64,000 nt of DNA from Cryptomeria japonica (taxonomy: Eukaryota > Streptophyta > Pinopsida > Cupressales > Cupressaceae), in assembly GCF_030272615.1 (NCBI RefSeq), contig NC_081410.1, forward strand, positions 569,923,152-569,987,151, given 5' to 3'. The notes under the pieces are model-generated. The model saw nothing but the letters and a program-made list of their open reading frames with translations. It did no database searches and was not told the origin of the DNA. Below, piece by piece: positions 11,109-22,147 of the stretch (positions are counted from its first letter, which is position 1; each line of letters opens with the position of its first letter). A program made the translations under genes and the position numbers.

Positions 11109-12851
11109 ATGATCTTTTTAGTATCAATCCCAGCTCTGGTATTTGATGGTTCAAATTATTTAATTTGGAGTTGTGGAATGTAAGTCTACTTATCTTCTTT
11201 AGGGTATGTTGTATGGATGTCTGTTGTAAATGGTTGTTCTAATAAAGTCAATCCTCCCACTAATTCAGATGCAAAAAAAAGAAACCAGTGTAATGATGCA
11301 GCAATGAAGGCTATACTTTATGGGTTATCATATGATGTCTCCTCATAGGTGGATAGATGTAGGTCAAAAAAAAGCTTATGGGAAAGATTGAAGAAGCTCT
11401 ATGGAAATGAGCCTACCACTGCAAAACCGGATTATGAAGAAAATATGATAAATTCAACTCATGCATCTGCAGATGATGAAGGCAAATTTGTTAGCAGCCA
11501 CATTAATGATGAAGAAGGAACTCGCCTTTTCATGGCTCAAGAATCAGAAGATGAGAAACACACCTCTGAGAATGATCATGTAGATCATTCCCACTAGCAA
11601 GATATGTTTCATAGTGATAGTGAAGGTGAAGAAGAAGAACCAGAAGTTGATCTTGAAGGAGAACTTGTAAGTGCACTCGAAGAAGTTAGTAGATTGAGGA
11701 ATGAGCACAAGTTATTAAATAATGTTGCAATTATGGAGCAGAACCGGTTGATCAAATGCCTTGAAGAATATGAGAAATGTGTCTCAGAATTAAAGACTCA
11801 ACAAGATGACACCAAGGTGTGTCAGTGTAATGATCTGGCATCGGAGCTAGAAGTCAAGGATAAAGAATATTAGTAGCTAGTAGGAGAAATGGATATTCTC
11901 TGAAATAATCTTGAGAAATGTCAGGATGAGCTCAAGGTAAGAATCCGGTTTGATGATAGCAATGATGCCTTGAACAAAATATTGAAAAAGAAAAAGCATG
12001 CCAAGAAAACCAGTGGATTAGGAAATAGTGTCGGTGAATGCTCCACCAGTAAGAATGTCCCCCAAAATGACATTATGTTTGTCTTCTCAAATGGAGATAA
12101 CAAGGGACAAATATTCACTATTAGAGATTCTCCCTGGAAGAAAGAGTATCTAACCACAACCAATGAATACATGCAAACAAGGATGAAGACCTGTGCTACA
12201 AGGAGGAACAATATATATCCCAAAGGGAAAGGGAAGATGGGAGAAGGCAGCTTCACCAGAAGAAAGAAGATGAGAAGACAACAAAAAATACCTCCTAGTG
12301 GTAGAAGACAAGGAAATGATACTGCCCACAAGACAAAGTAAGTGTGGGAAAGGAAGGAATCAAATGGAGGAACTGTAGAAAGTGAACATCCCAAGGTCCA
12401 TCCACGGAGAAGAAGACATGGAGTTACCAAACCGGTAAGATCTCCACATGCATGGCAGAAAAAATTTATAAGTCATATGCCATTATTTACCAGTTACTAC
12501 TTCTCTTGCAAAGATTATGGTCATAGGGCAGATGAATGCATAAAAAGGTTTAGAAATAAGAATGTTATCTATCTAAAAAGTAATACATATGGCCATAATA
12601 TGTCAAGATGTAGAAACATGCCTAGATCTACTCCTATGCATAATAAGATGAGTCCATTTGTTGCCGCAAGAAATATAAACTATGTTTGTTATAACTATAA
12701 TGGTTTTGGCCGTAGAGAGTTTGAATGCAGGAAGAAGAACTTGCAGTCATATGAAAGCCGGTATAGCAACTACGCTCAACATAGAAATGGATATAGAGCA
12801 TGTGGAGGTCAAAGACCTACATGGAACCAAAAGAGAAATGTGCTTGCATGA
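11109..12851 (+). pseudogene. gag: Copia-B gag, SIRE-like layout, decayed
   Basis: Copia gag with the start of a UBN2/DUF4219-type domain after ATG 11109 (ALVFDGSNYLIWS), a shortened capsid part (SLWERLKKLYGNEP), an acidic segment, a coiled coil (about residues 175-260), a basic linker and three knuckle-like units near 12510, 12570 and 12690. The last three keep only part of C-x2-C-x4-H-x4-C (for instance SCKDYGHRADEC). One frame is kept over 1743 bases with in-frame stops near 11181, 11346, 11596, 11871, 11874, 11901 and 12339. The capsid segment is too short for a full copia gag, suggesting an internal deletion near 11450. Beyond 12851 to the Copia-M junction I see only frame-broken sequence. 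Confidence 0.75.
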
Positions 12852-13046
12852 TCAAGAGGTCCACCGGTTCTGGTTGCCAGTCACAACGACATGATCAAAA
12901 GAAGATGGTCTGACAAGTATGTTAAAAGGTTCCCCAATCATGGGAATGGCATGGATGTTGTGTGCTACTATAGCACTACTTTCAATCATGATAAAAAATC
13001 CATAAATGTAAGAACCAGTCAGCAAAAGAAGGTAAGACTTGCTCCC

Positions 13047-14101
13047 TGTAGGTCCCGGGGACAACTGAGAGGGGGGGGGTGAATCAGTTGTCTAATAAAT
13101 TCAAACCAAAATCTTATTAACCAACTTAATGCTTAATACCAGTAAGACAGTTAATTGTGTCGGTAAACAGTGTTAATAGGAAATGTTGTACCGGTAAGAA
13201 TTAATGCATGAAACATAAGCACAAAGTCAACCACAACACATGACACAAATATTTGTATGTGGAAACCCTGTAAGGGGAAAAACCACAGTGGGAAACCTTA
13301 CCCACAATCAGATGATACTACTATAGATAGTAAGTGTACAAAGAGGGGTCTGCACATGCAGAAAGGCCAACAGCCTAGAGCTCACTGCTCAAACACAAAT
13401 GGGAGTCACACTGACTATAGTTGGATGGTTAAATCCAATGAGAATGTACTGCACAAAATAGCATCTTCATATGCTGGATTCAGTACCGGTGTAATGCTGA
13501 TATGCTTCTACAAAAACCTAACTTCACCTTCAAATGATGTCTTCATGTATATCTCTGATTGATCTCACATATATCCTTCCTTAAATCTTTTTCACAATCC
13601 ACATTTGATCTTACAAATAAGATCTTACATTTATACCATACCCTAAGACCAATTTTAGTAGGTCGGCTCTACAAGATATTACAATAATGCATTTTACAAA
13701 TAATACAATATCCAATGCAATAACCGATTGAACATGTCGGCTTAATGTTTTTATAACAATAATAAATCATCTCCATAGCGTGCCATGCTGATCTGGAAAA
13801 GATAAACCTGCCGGTGTAACCCTAGATAACCTGGACCTATTTGCTGGTAAAAGCAAATATGCAAATAAGAATATACCAATGATATTACTTCAAGGAAAAG
13901 TGTCCACATGATGTCTTCGACATTACCAAGTGTCTTCCATGTCATTGCAAGTATCGGTGAACATTATATCCTGCCGGTTAACCGTATACTGGTGATTGTT
14001 TGAACAGTTTACTGATTGCCAGTGAATGTTGTTGGATCTCCAAAGTAGGTGTATTTAGCAGGTGTTGACATCAATGACAAAACCATACCAAAATACCAAC
14101 A
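13047..14101 (-). repeat. 3' LTR of Copia-M (1055 bp)
   Basis: Plus-strand ends TGTAGG...CCAACA, matching the copy at 18684-19739 along its whole length. On the element strand it begins TGTTGGTATTTTGG and carries TTTTGTCATTGATGTCAA. The AAACC/GGGAAAAACC block is at about 13262-13290. Confidence 0.95.
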
Positions 14102-14115
14102 ATCTCCCCCTTTGG
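14102..14115 (-). promoter_or_regulatory. Polypurine tract of Copia-M
   Basis: The minus strand reads GCCAAAGGGGGAGAT immediately before the 3' LTR. This is the standard second-strand primer site and confirms orientation. It sits in the loop of an inverted repeat described under findings. Confidence 0.88.
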
Positions 14116-14468
14116 CATTGATGGCAACACAAGATGGAAAAACCATCAAAGTGCCAAAATAGAAATGCCAAGTACAAAAACCAATTCTCCCCCTGGGAGT
14201 AATATGTGTTTATACAAAGATTTATTTACAATACCAATTTCTCCTCAAAAAGATAATGCATTTTTCCATATATTTTTCCTTAATGTTTTTCCATATATCT
14301 CTCCCCCTTTGACATCAACTGCCAAAGTCACAAAAAGGTCAAGTTCATACAAAATACCAACCAATTCAATATACCAACTACTCCCCCTGAGAAGTAGCTT
14401 CCTCATCAAATACCGGAATAAAATATTTGTCCATTTAATTCTGTCGGTTGATGACAATCATCAACTGT
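14116..14468 (-). other. 3' untranslated region of Copia-M
   Basis: About 350 bases between the gag-pol stop and the polypurine tract. It has no coding signal. On the minus strand it carries further GGGGGAGA-like purine tracts near 14190, 14302 and 14391, which look like copies of the polypurine tract. Confidence 0.65.
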
Positions 14469-17400
14469 CTAAGTCTCTACTGGTGGAGGTAAGACTCTGA
14501 GCTGATCTCTGAGATACTCAAAAGTTTCCTTAGGGAAAGGTTTTGTAAAAATATCTGCAAGCTGTTCTTTAGTATTCACATAAACCAGTTTTATTTCCTT
14601 TTCTTCAACTTTTTCCCTTAGAAAATTCAGTTTGATAGAAACATGTTTTGTTTTAGAATGTAATACTGGACTCTTAGATATATCAATTGTTGCAGTGTTA
14701 TCACAATATATAGTAATAGGTTCCTTGCATTTTACCTTGATGTCTTTCAACATTTGCTTAAGCCAAAGTACCTGTGTACAGTTTGTTGCTACTGCAACAT
14801 ATTCTGATTCTGTTGTTGATAAAGATGTACAACTCTATTTCTTACTTAACCAAGAAACTAATCTCTTTCCAAGAAAGAATGTTCCTCCAGTGGTGCTCTT
14901 TCTATCATCCACATCTCCTACCCAATTTGCATTTGTGTATGCATATAGATCAAAATTTTCATCTTTAGGATACCATAATCCAAGATTTGCTATGCCTTGT
15001 AAGTACCAGAAAATCCTTTTTACTGTTGATTCATGATTTTCCTTGGGATTACTCTAAAATCTAGAAACTATACATACTGCATTCATAATATCAGGTCTGG
15101 TTTGTGTCAAATACAGTAAACCTCCTATCATAGATTTGTATCTAGTTGGATTAACAGGTGTAGATTCATCCCTTTGAGATAATTTGTCATTTGTAGTCAT
15201 AGGTGTGCTTACCGGTTTAGAGTTCTCCATCCCAAATTTCTTGAGTAGTTCTTTCAAGTACTTAGATTGACTAAAAAATATGCCTTTATCAGTCTGTAAA
15301 ATCTGCAATCCCAAAAAGAATTTTATTTTTCCAATCATAGACATTTCAAATTCATGCTGCATTTTAAGAGAAAATTCTTTGCATAATCCATCTTGTCCTC
15401 CAAAGATTATATCATCAACAAATACTTCCATAATCAAAATGCCATCATTAGTTACTTTGTAATATAAATTGCTATCTGCATTTCCTTTAGTAAAACCAAT
15501 TTTTAAAAAATACTTATCCAATCTTGCATACCAGGCTCTTGGAGCTTGTTTTAGTCCATACAGAGCTTTTCTTAATCTGCAAACCATATCATTGTTATCT
15601 ATCAAAGAAAATCCATTAGGTTGTTCAATATAGACTTCCTCGTCAAGATCACCATTCAAAAATGCACATTTAATATCCATTTGATAAACTTTGTAATCCT
15701 CGTGAGCTGCAAAGGCCAAGAATAATCTAACTGCCTCAATTCTGGCTACCGGTGCAAAGGTTTCATTGTAATCAACTCCTTCTTTCTGAGAATATCCCTT
15801 ACACACTAGTCTTGCTTTATTCCTGACAACCTTACCATCTTCATTGAGTTTGTTTCTAAATACCCATTTGGTTCCAATTACATTTTTATTTTCAGGCCGG
15901 GGAACTAATGTCCAAGTATTATTTTTCTCAATTTGTCCTAATTCTTCTTCCATACCTTTAATCCAAAATTTATCTTCACATGCCTCATTGATAGATAATG
16001 GCTAAATTTGAGAAATAAGACATACTTCTTCATTTGCCAATCTTCCTCTTGTCATGACTCCTTTAAATTTGCTTCCAATTATCTGATCTTCAGAATGATT
16101 CAGTCTTACATACTAGGGTGTCTTAGTCTATTGTTGTTCTTCAATTACTATGGTATCCTCTGATGATACCGGAGTAACTGGATCATCATTTTGTACCGGT
16201 GGATTTATTGTTGGTTCATTTGTCATAATTTTTGTTACCGGTTCAGAGTCTATATACCTTGAAGTTCCTCTGAATTGTTCATCAATCTTTACATTTGTAC
16301 TCTCAACAATTCTCTGTAATCTTTTATTAAAGCATCTATAAGCTTTACTCTTAGATGAATAACCAAGAAATATTCCTTCATCACTTCTAGGATCAAACTT
16401 GCCAATATACTCATCTCTTCTAATATAACATTTACTTCCAAAAATTTTGAAATACTTAAGAGTAGGAGTATTACCAAACCATAGTTCATGAGGGGTTTTA
16501 CTGGTTTCACCTTTGATGTGAACTTTGTTGAATGTATAGACAACAGTGCTTACTGCCTCTCTCTAGTACACATGTGGTAGATTTGCTTCTGATAACATAC
16601 TTCTTGCTGCATCCAAAATAGTTCTATTTTTCCTTTCAACAACTCCATTCTGTTGTGGTGTCCAAGGTGCTGATAACTGTCTTTTGATTCCATTTACTTC
16701 ACAAAATGTATTAAAATCTCTAGATGTGAATTCTCCTCCTTGATCTGATCTTAAACATTTAATTTTCTTACCAGTTTCATTTTCAACCATTGCTTTGAAT
16801 AGTTTGAACTTCCCAAGTGCTTCTAATTTTTCCCTGAGAAAAGTAACCCAACACATTCTAGAATAATCATCAATAATTAGCATGAAATATCTATCACCTT
16901 GTAAGCTTTTAGTTCTAGCCGGACCACATAAATCAGTGTGAATTAAATCAAGAGCATTATTGGATTTTTCTGGAATACTTTTGAAACTAGTTCTAACTTG
17001 TTTTCCAAATTGACATTCCTTGCAAATTGTATTCTGAGGTTTCATAATTTTAGGTAGATCTCTAACTGCCTTAGAAGTACTGATTTTTACCATGCAATCA
17101 AAATTTACATGACATAGTCTTTTATTCCATAGCCAACTTTCATCTATATGTGCAATTAAGCATGCCTTTTCATTGTTATTCAAATGAAATATATTACCTC
17201 TAGTCTGATTACCGGTTGCAATTTCCAAACTAGTTCTATTCATGATTTTGCATTTTCCGTTTTTAAATTGTAACTGAAAACCTTTCTCAACTAATTGACC
17301 AACACTTAAAAGATTATGTTTTAATCCTTCAACATAGTAAACATTGTCAGTGTTATGTTTACCATCAAGAGATATTGAACCCTTACCTTTTATTGAAAAG

Positions 17401-18623
17401 GCTTTGTCATCTCCGAATCTTACTAAACCTCCATTGTATTCTTGAAAGTTCAAGAATTTGCCTTTGTCTCCAGTCATGTGATGTGAGCATCCTGATTCAA
17501 TAATCCATTCATCCTTTGATTCAACTTTAGCTGCTAGGGCTTGTTCTACCAGTTGAGCAATAGGTACTGGTTGATCTTCTGTTATAGCAACAAAGACCCA
17601 TCCATTGTCTGCTGGATCCTCATCAGAATCATCAGTCACACCTTCATCAACAATGTAACAAGATTTATCTTTGTTTTTCTTAAATCTATATCTTTGATAT
17701 TCAGGATTAGGTTTGTATGTCCTTCTAGCTTCTTCTCTTAGTCTAGCATGTCTATCAGGGCATCTTGAAGCCATATGACCAATCTTATTGTAGTTGAAAC
17801 ATTTAAAGGGTGCTTTACCTTCATACTTACTTCCAATTGGACCTTTTGGCATTTTTCTTGCAAATAGTGCTTCAAGTTCTTCAAGCTCTTCATTCTCCTT
17901 CCTAGTTTCTTCAAGTTCTCTTGCATAAAAGGCTCTCTAGTCCGATTTGTCAAAAGATGGAGCAGATGGTGTTGATGCTTTGAAGGCCAAATCAGTTTTT
18001 ATAGTAGCAACAGGACCAAATTCCTCAATTTCAAAAGCTGAAAGTGTTCCAATCAATGTATCCCTAGTTACTGATGTATTAGGCATTGTTCTCAACTCAT
18101 TAATAGCAGTAACCTTCATTTTATATGCCAGTGGCAAACCTCTTAAGATTATTGAAACAATCTCATCTTCACTCAAGGTTCCTCCACAACATTGGATACC
18201 TAAAATAATTTCATTTACTCTTTCCATAAAAGCAAAAATTCTTTCATCTTCTTCCATTTTCAGATGTTCATACCTGACTCGGAAGCTTTCAAGTTTTGCA
18301 ATTTTGACTATGGAATCCCCTTCATTCAGTGTTTCCAAATGATCCCAAATAGCTTTTGTAGTAGATCTATCTAATAATCCCATGATTTGTTGATTTGATA
18401 ATGCACTCAAAAGTGCTTCTCTTGCTTTGCAATTATTTTCTTCATCTTTAGCTAAAGTAATAGGAGCAGGTTGACCAGCTATAGTAGTAGTATACCCATT
18501 CTTAGTAACTTCCCAGATGTCTTTACCAATGCAATTCAGATGTGTCTCCATTTTGATTTTCCATATTCCATAGTTGGTTCCATCAAGTTTAGGACTATCC
18601 TTTCTGAAATAATTAGTAGACAT
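14469..18623 (-). pseudogene. gag-pol: Copia-M gag-pol polyprotein, 1385 codons, seven TAG stops
   Basis: Complete copia order in one frame: gag (res 1-230), zinc knuckle (~275), protease (~376), integrase (~440-690), RT (~900-1130) and RNase H (~1180-1320). Recognised motifs are FKCFNYNKIGHMASRC, WIIESGCSHHMTG, the integrase DDE segments ending in NGVVERKNRT, YQMDIKCAFLNGDL and VFVDDII of RT, and LHSKTKHVSIKLNFLRE of RNase H. Stops near 17938, 16563, 16130, 16115, 16003, 15053 and 14840 are all TAG, with no frameshift. Active sites are also damaged. The second knuckle Cys is Tyr. The protease Asp is Glu (ESG). The first His of the integrase zinc site is Asn (LWNKRLCHVNF). The RNase H YTNANW has Asn where Asp is usual. 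It is recognisable but dead. Confidence 0.95.
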
Positions 18624-18668
18624 TGGATCTCCTCAAGTTGCTAAACTTCTGCAAAAAAAAGAGGACTA

Positions 18669-18681
18669 GGCTCTAATACCA
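18669..18681 (-). promoter_or_regulatory. Primer binding site of Copia-M (tRNA-Met type)
   Basis: The minus strand reads TGGTATTAGAGCC two bases inside the 5' LTR. This is the same C-to-T variant seen in Copia-A. Confidence 0.9.
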
Positions 18682-18683
18682 AT

Positions 18684-19739
18684 TGTAAGTCTCAGGGACA
18701 ACTGAGAGGGGGGGGGGGTGAATCAGTTGTCTAATAAATTCAAACCAACATCTTATTAACCAACTTAATGCTTAATATCGATAAGACAGTTAATTGTGCC
18801 GGTAAATAGTGTTAACAGGAAATGTTGTACCGGTAAGAATTAATGCATGAAACATAAGCACAAAGTCAACCACAACACATGACACAAATATTTGTACGTG
18901 GAAACCCTGTAAGGGAAAAAACCATGGTGGGAAACCTTACCCACAATCAGATGATACTACTGTAGATAGTAAGTGTACAAAGAGGGGTCTGCACATGCAG
19001 AAAGGCCAACAGCCTAGAGCTCACTGCTCAAACACAAATGGGAGTCACACTGACTACAGTTGGATGGTTAAATCCAATGAGAATTTACTGCACAAAATAG
19101 CATCTTCATATGTTGGATTCAGTACCGGTGTAATGCTGATATACTTCTACAAAAACCTAACTTCACCTTCAAATGATGTCTTCGTGTATATCTCTGCTTG
19201 ATCTCACATATATCATTCCTTAAATCTTTTTCGCATTCCACATTTGATCTTACAAATAAGATCTTACATTTATACCATACCCTAAGACCAATTTTAGTAG
19301 GTCAGCTCTACAAGATATTACAATAAAACATTTTACAAATAATACAATATCCGATGCAATAACCGATTGAACATGTCGGCTTAATGCTTTTATAACAATA
19401 ATAAATCATCTCCATAGCGTGCCATGCTAATCTAGAAAAGATAAACCTGTCGGTGGAACCCTAGATAACCTGGACCTATTTGCTGGTAAAAGCAAATATG
19501 CAAATAAGAATATACTGATGATATTACTTCAAGGAAAAGTGTCAACATGATGTCTTCAACATTACCAAGTGTCTTCCATGTCATTGCAGGTACCGATGAA
19601 CATTATATCCTGTCGGTTAACCATATATCGGTGATTGTTTGAATAGTTTACTGATTCCAGTGAATGTTGTTGGATCTCCAAAGTAGGTGTATTTAGCAGG
19701 TGTTGACATCAATGAAAAAACCATACCAAAATACCAACA
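18684..19739 (-). repeat. 5' LTR of Copia-M (1056 bp)
   Basis: Plus-strand ends TGTAAG...CCAACA. It pairs with 13047-14101. The run of G at about 18709-18717 is one or two bases longer than in the partner. Confidence 0.95.
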
Positions 19740-21167
19740 CTCCCAAGACTAAATTTGGGAAGAAAAGTTAAGTCTTGCAGGTATGGAGGAAGAAAGAAGA
19801 GAGTAGGACCCTAGACCGGCACTATGCATTCAATGCACATGTGATATCTCCTAAGGATTAAAGGAGATGCAGTACCTTAGCAGGAGTAGTACACTGACCA
19901 TATCATTCACCCCCTCAGTGAAAGAAGACACGTGGAAGAACAAGTTGCTGCCAGTATAAAGGAAGAAAATGAGATGGCAAGTGTGTGTAGTGGTTGCCTT
20001 GGCTACACACCTACAGATGAAAGATGGATCACTACTATATGTGTCAATATATTGCAAATTTGCAATTGGGATCAGATGCAAATTGAAACAAGTCATGAGT
20101 TGGAGGAAGATTCTCATATAGTGATGATGGACCGGTACAAGGAACTAGTATGTGCAGGATGTTACTAGTATGAATGCTAAACAAGTACTTGCAAGTTATG
20201 TAAAACAATGAGGTTCGAGATCATTGCATTAGCCCCAATAGCATGGAGTGAGGAGGTTATGTCTCAAGTGGTATTGGAAAAGACTTGAATGACATATGAT
20301 TCCCAGGTTGTTAATTATGTATGCATGCATCCTTTGAGGACTAACTGGTTTGATTCATGACATGATGATGACATTGTATGGCATTGTGTACATCGAGGAT
20401 CATATCATAGGCCATGGTGGATATAATGGAGTTGAAAGATAATCAAATGATCACATTTGCATAGCTCAACTAGTATATGGTAGAGACTGGAGCTTTGGTT
20501 TTGTACCTGACAAGCAATGAGGACCTGAGATGTATGACTCAGAGGGAGTTCAAGTGCTTATGATGCAAAACCGACATGCTTGAACTTATGGGTGTACTAG
20601 CTTCATCAACTGCAGAAGATGGAAATTGTTGTAGGAATACCCAAGAGAATTTTATGAGTAAGGGTATCTACTTTCCCAATTGGTAGCATTCATAGTACAA
20701 ACACATTTGATTCTTAAGATCAATTGGTACCAAATGGGAGATGATGTAGTCTGACTGGCAGGTATGATGTATTCACTGACAAATGGGACTTCAATTAGTT
20801 TAAGTATTGCATATGCATTAGGATTCTGGTTTGCATATACACTTGTGTGTTGAGCAATTGGTGTCAGTTGGTGGTTGATCCCTCCATCTCAAGTGTTATG
20901 ATTTGAGAGGATGAAGTGTATTATGGTCAAAGGAGGAGAAGCACCTGGTAGAGAAAAAGGGGAGACAAATCCTTGTCAGTGCCTGATAGACACAAGGAAG
21001 AGAGAAACCCTAATAGTGCCCTTTGCCATTGTTGTCAAATGGGGAGAGAGATTTTGTAGTATGTCGCATACTACATGTGTGAGAATCCATGGATCACAAA
21101 AAGAGGGAGAGAGATTATATAGTATGTTGGATACTACATGTGTTGACATCAATGCCAAAGGGGAGAT
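19740..21167 (+). other. 3' internal tail of Copia-B, no recognisable gene
   Basis: Continuation of Copia-B after the nested Copia-M. About 1.4 kb without a recognisable retrotransposon domain. Short ORFs (for example 19932-20168 and 20911-21228) show no motif and no match to the gag frame. The end is clear: CCAAAGGGGAGAT at 21155-21167 is the polypurine tract, followed by the 3' LTR. Two tandem hairpin-containing repeats lie at 21041-21080 and 21103-21143. Confidence 0.65.
21155..21167 (+). promoter_or_regulatory. Polypurine tract of Copia-B
   Basis: CCAAAGGGGAGAT immediately before TGTTGGCATTG at 21168. It is nearly the same as the Copia-M tract. Confidence 0.85.
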
Positions 21168-21209
21168 TGTTGGCATTGTGTTGTCATTGATGTCAACTAG
21201 TATAGGATG
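21168..21209 (+). repeat. 3' LTR of Copia-B, first 42 bases
   Basis: TGTTGGCATTGTG... to TATAGGATG, matching 8556-8593. The LTR is cut here by Tat-1 and resumes at 41856. Confidence 0.88.
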
Positions 21210-22147
21210 TGTTGTCTTCAAAATCTGATTCACTTCAACATCCTTATAATAAAATGATTAAACTCTGTGCAGGAGAGATGTCAAAGGGAAGGAAACTCTT
21301 TGGACAACATATGACAAGGTTTGATTTAACCTTCTACACTTTGGACCTACTCAGAGTCCAAGCAGGTATACCTTTGTGAACTAAATTCACACTTTCAAAA
21401 GATAAATCCACAGCAAACTAGTCCAGAAAACTAGTGGATCTAATCACCTTGAAACTAACTGAAACAAAGGAATGAAAATTATACTCATATTCAGTATTTT
21501 GACCTACAAAACATGTAATAGACAACTTCGATTTATACCAGTGCCTTATCTAAGGTCACAGTCATCAAAATTCAAACAATACTCTCCAAACAAAATATCT
21601 CTACACATCCCATCCGCTCGACTTCTGTTAATCCTTATATATGCCTGACAAACAAGAGAATTTATACATACCAAATCAAACTATGCTCATCAAGATTCAA
21701 AGTATCCTACAGAGAATTTACTGGTAGAAGTGATCCCCGCATATTTAATTTCCCTCCTAAAGAGAAAAGCTAGCAAACACATCTACTGAAAGTTGTCTTA
21801 CAACCCTATTCAAACAAAATAACCCTGGATTATTCAGAATAAAACAATAAACAATTGCAAGCACAATTGAAGATGACACAAAGTTTTACTCAAAACTGAT
21901 GGTCTATATATTGATATATTCTTCAAGAAAGTATTACAAGAACTTTTGAATATTCTCCATTAAACCTAGAAAAGCTCAAATATAAATTTCTGCAGCGTTT
22001 TCTTACAATTCTTTTGTGATCATTCTACTCTTAGTCCTGGTATCCATTTATAACAATATGGATGCACATAGCTTCGGACTTTCCTAGGAGAATTTGTTAC
22101 AATCATTTCTTTTCCAAAAGAAGTTACAAAGCCTTTTACAAATATAG

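Larger units (their letters stand above)
13047..19739 (-). mobile_element. Copia-M: complete Ty1/copia retrotransposon (6693 bp)
   Basis: Full-length minus-strand copia with LTRs 18684-19739 (5') and 13047-14101 (3'), primer site, one gag-pol frame and polypurine tract. It is flanked by a perfect 5-bp target duplication, CTCCC at 13042-13046 and 19740-19744. It sits in the Copia-B gag region. The two LTRs differ by about one base in length and by scattered transitions (1 in 60 in one aligned sample, about 7 in 118 in another), so it is not recent. Confidence 0.95.

Noticed and set aside
11921-12430. A 169-codon hydrophobic ORF on the minus strand.
   Set aside because: Antisense shadow of the Copia-B gag frame, whose zinc-knuckle and coiled-coil content is on the plus strand.
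16289-16543. 84-codon minus-strand ORF between two Copia-M pol segments.
   Set aside because: It is in another frame; the true integrase C-terminal frame continues through this stretch (TPHELWFGNTPTLKYFKIFG).
19932-20168. 78-codon ORF in the Copia-B tail with two CxxC-like pairs.
   Set aside because: No full zinc-finger spacing, no continuation in any frame, no counterpart in another copy.
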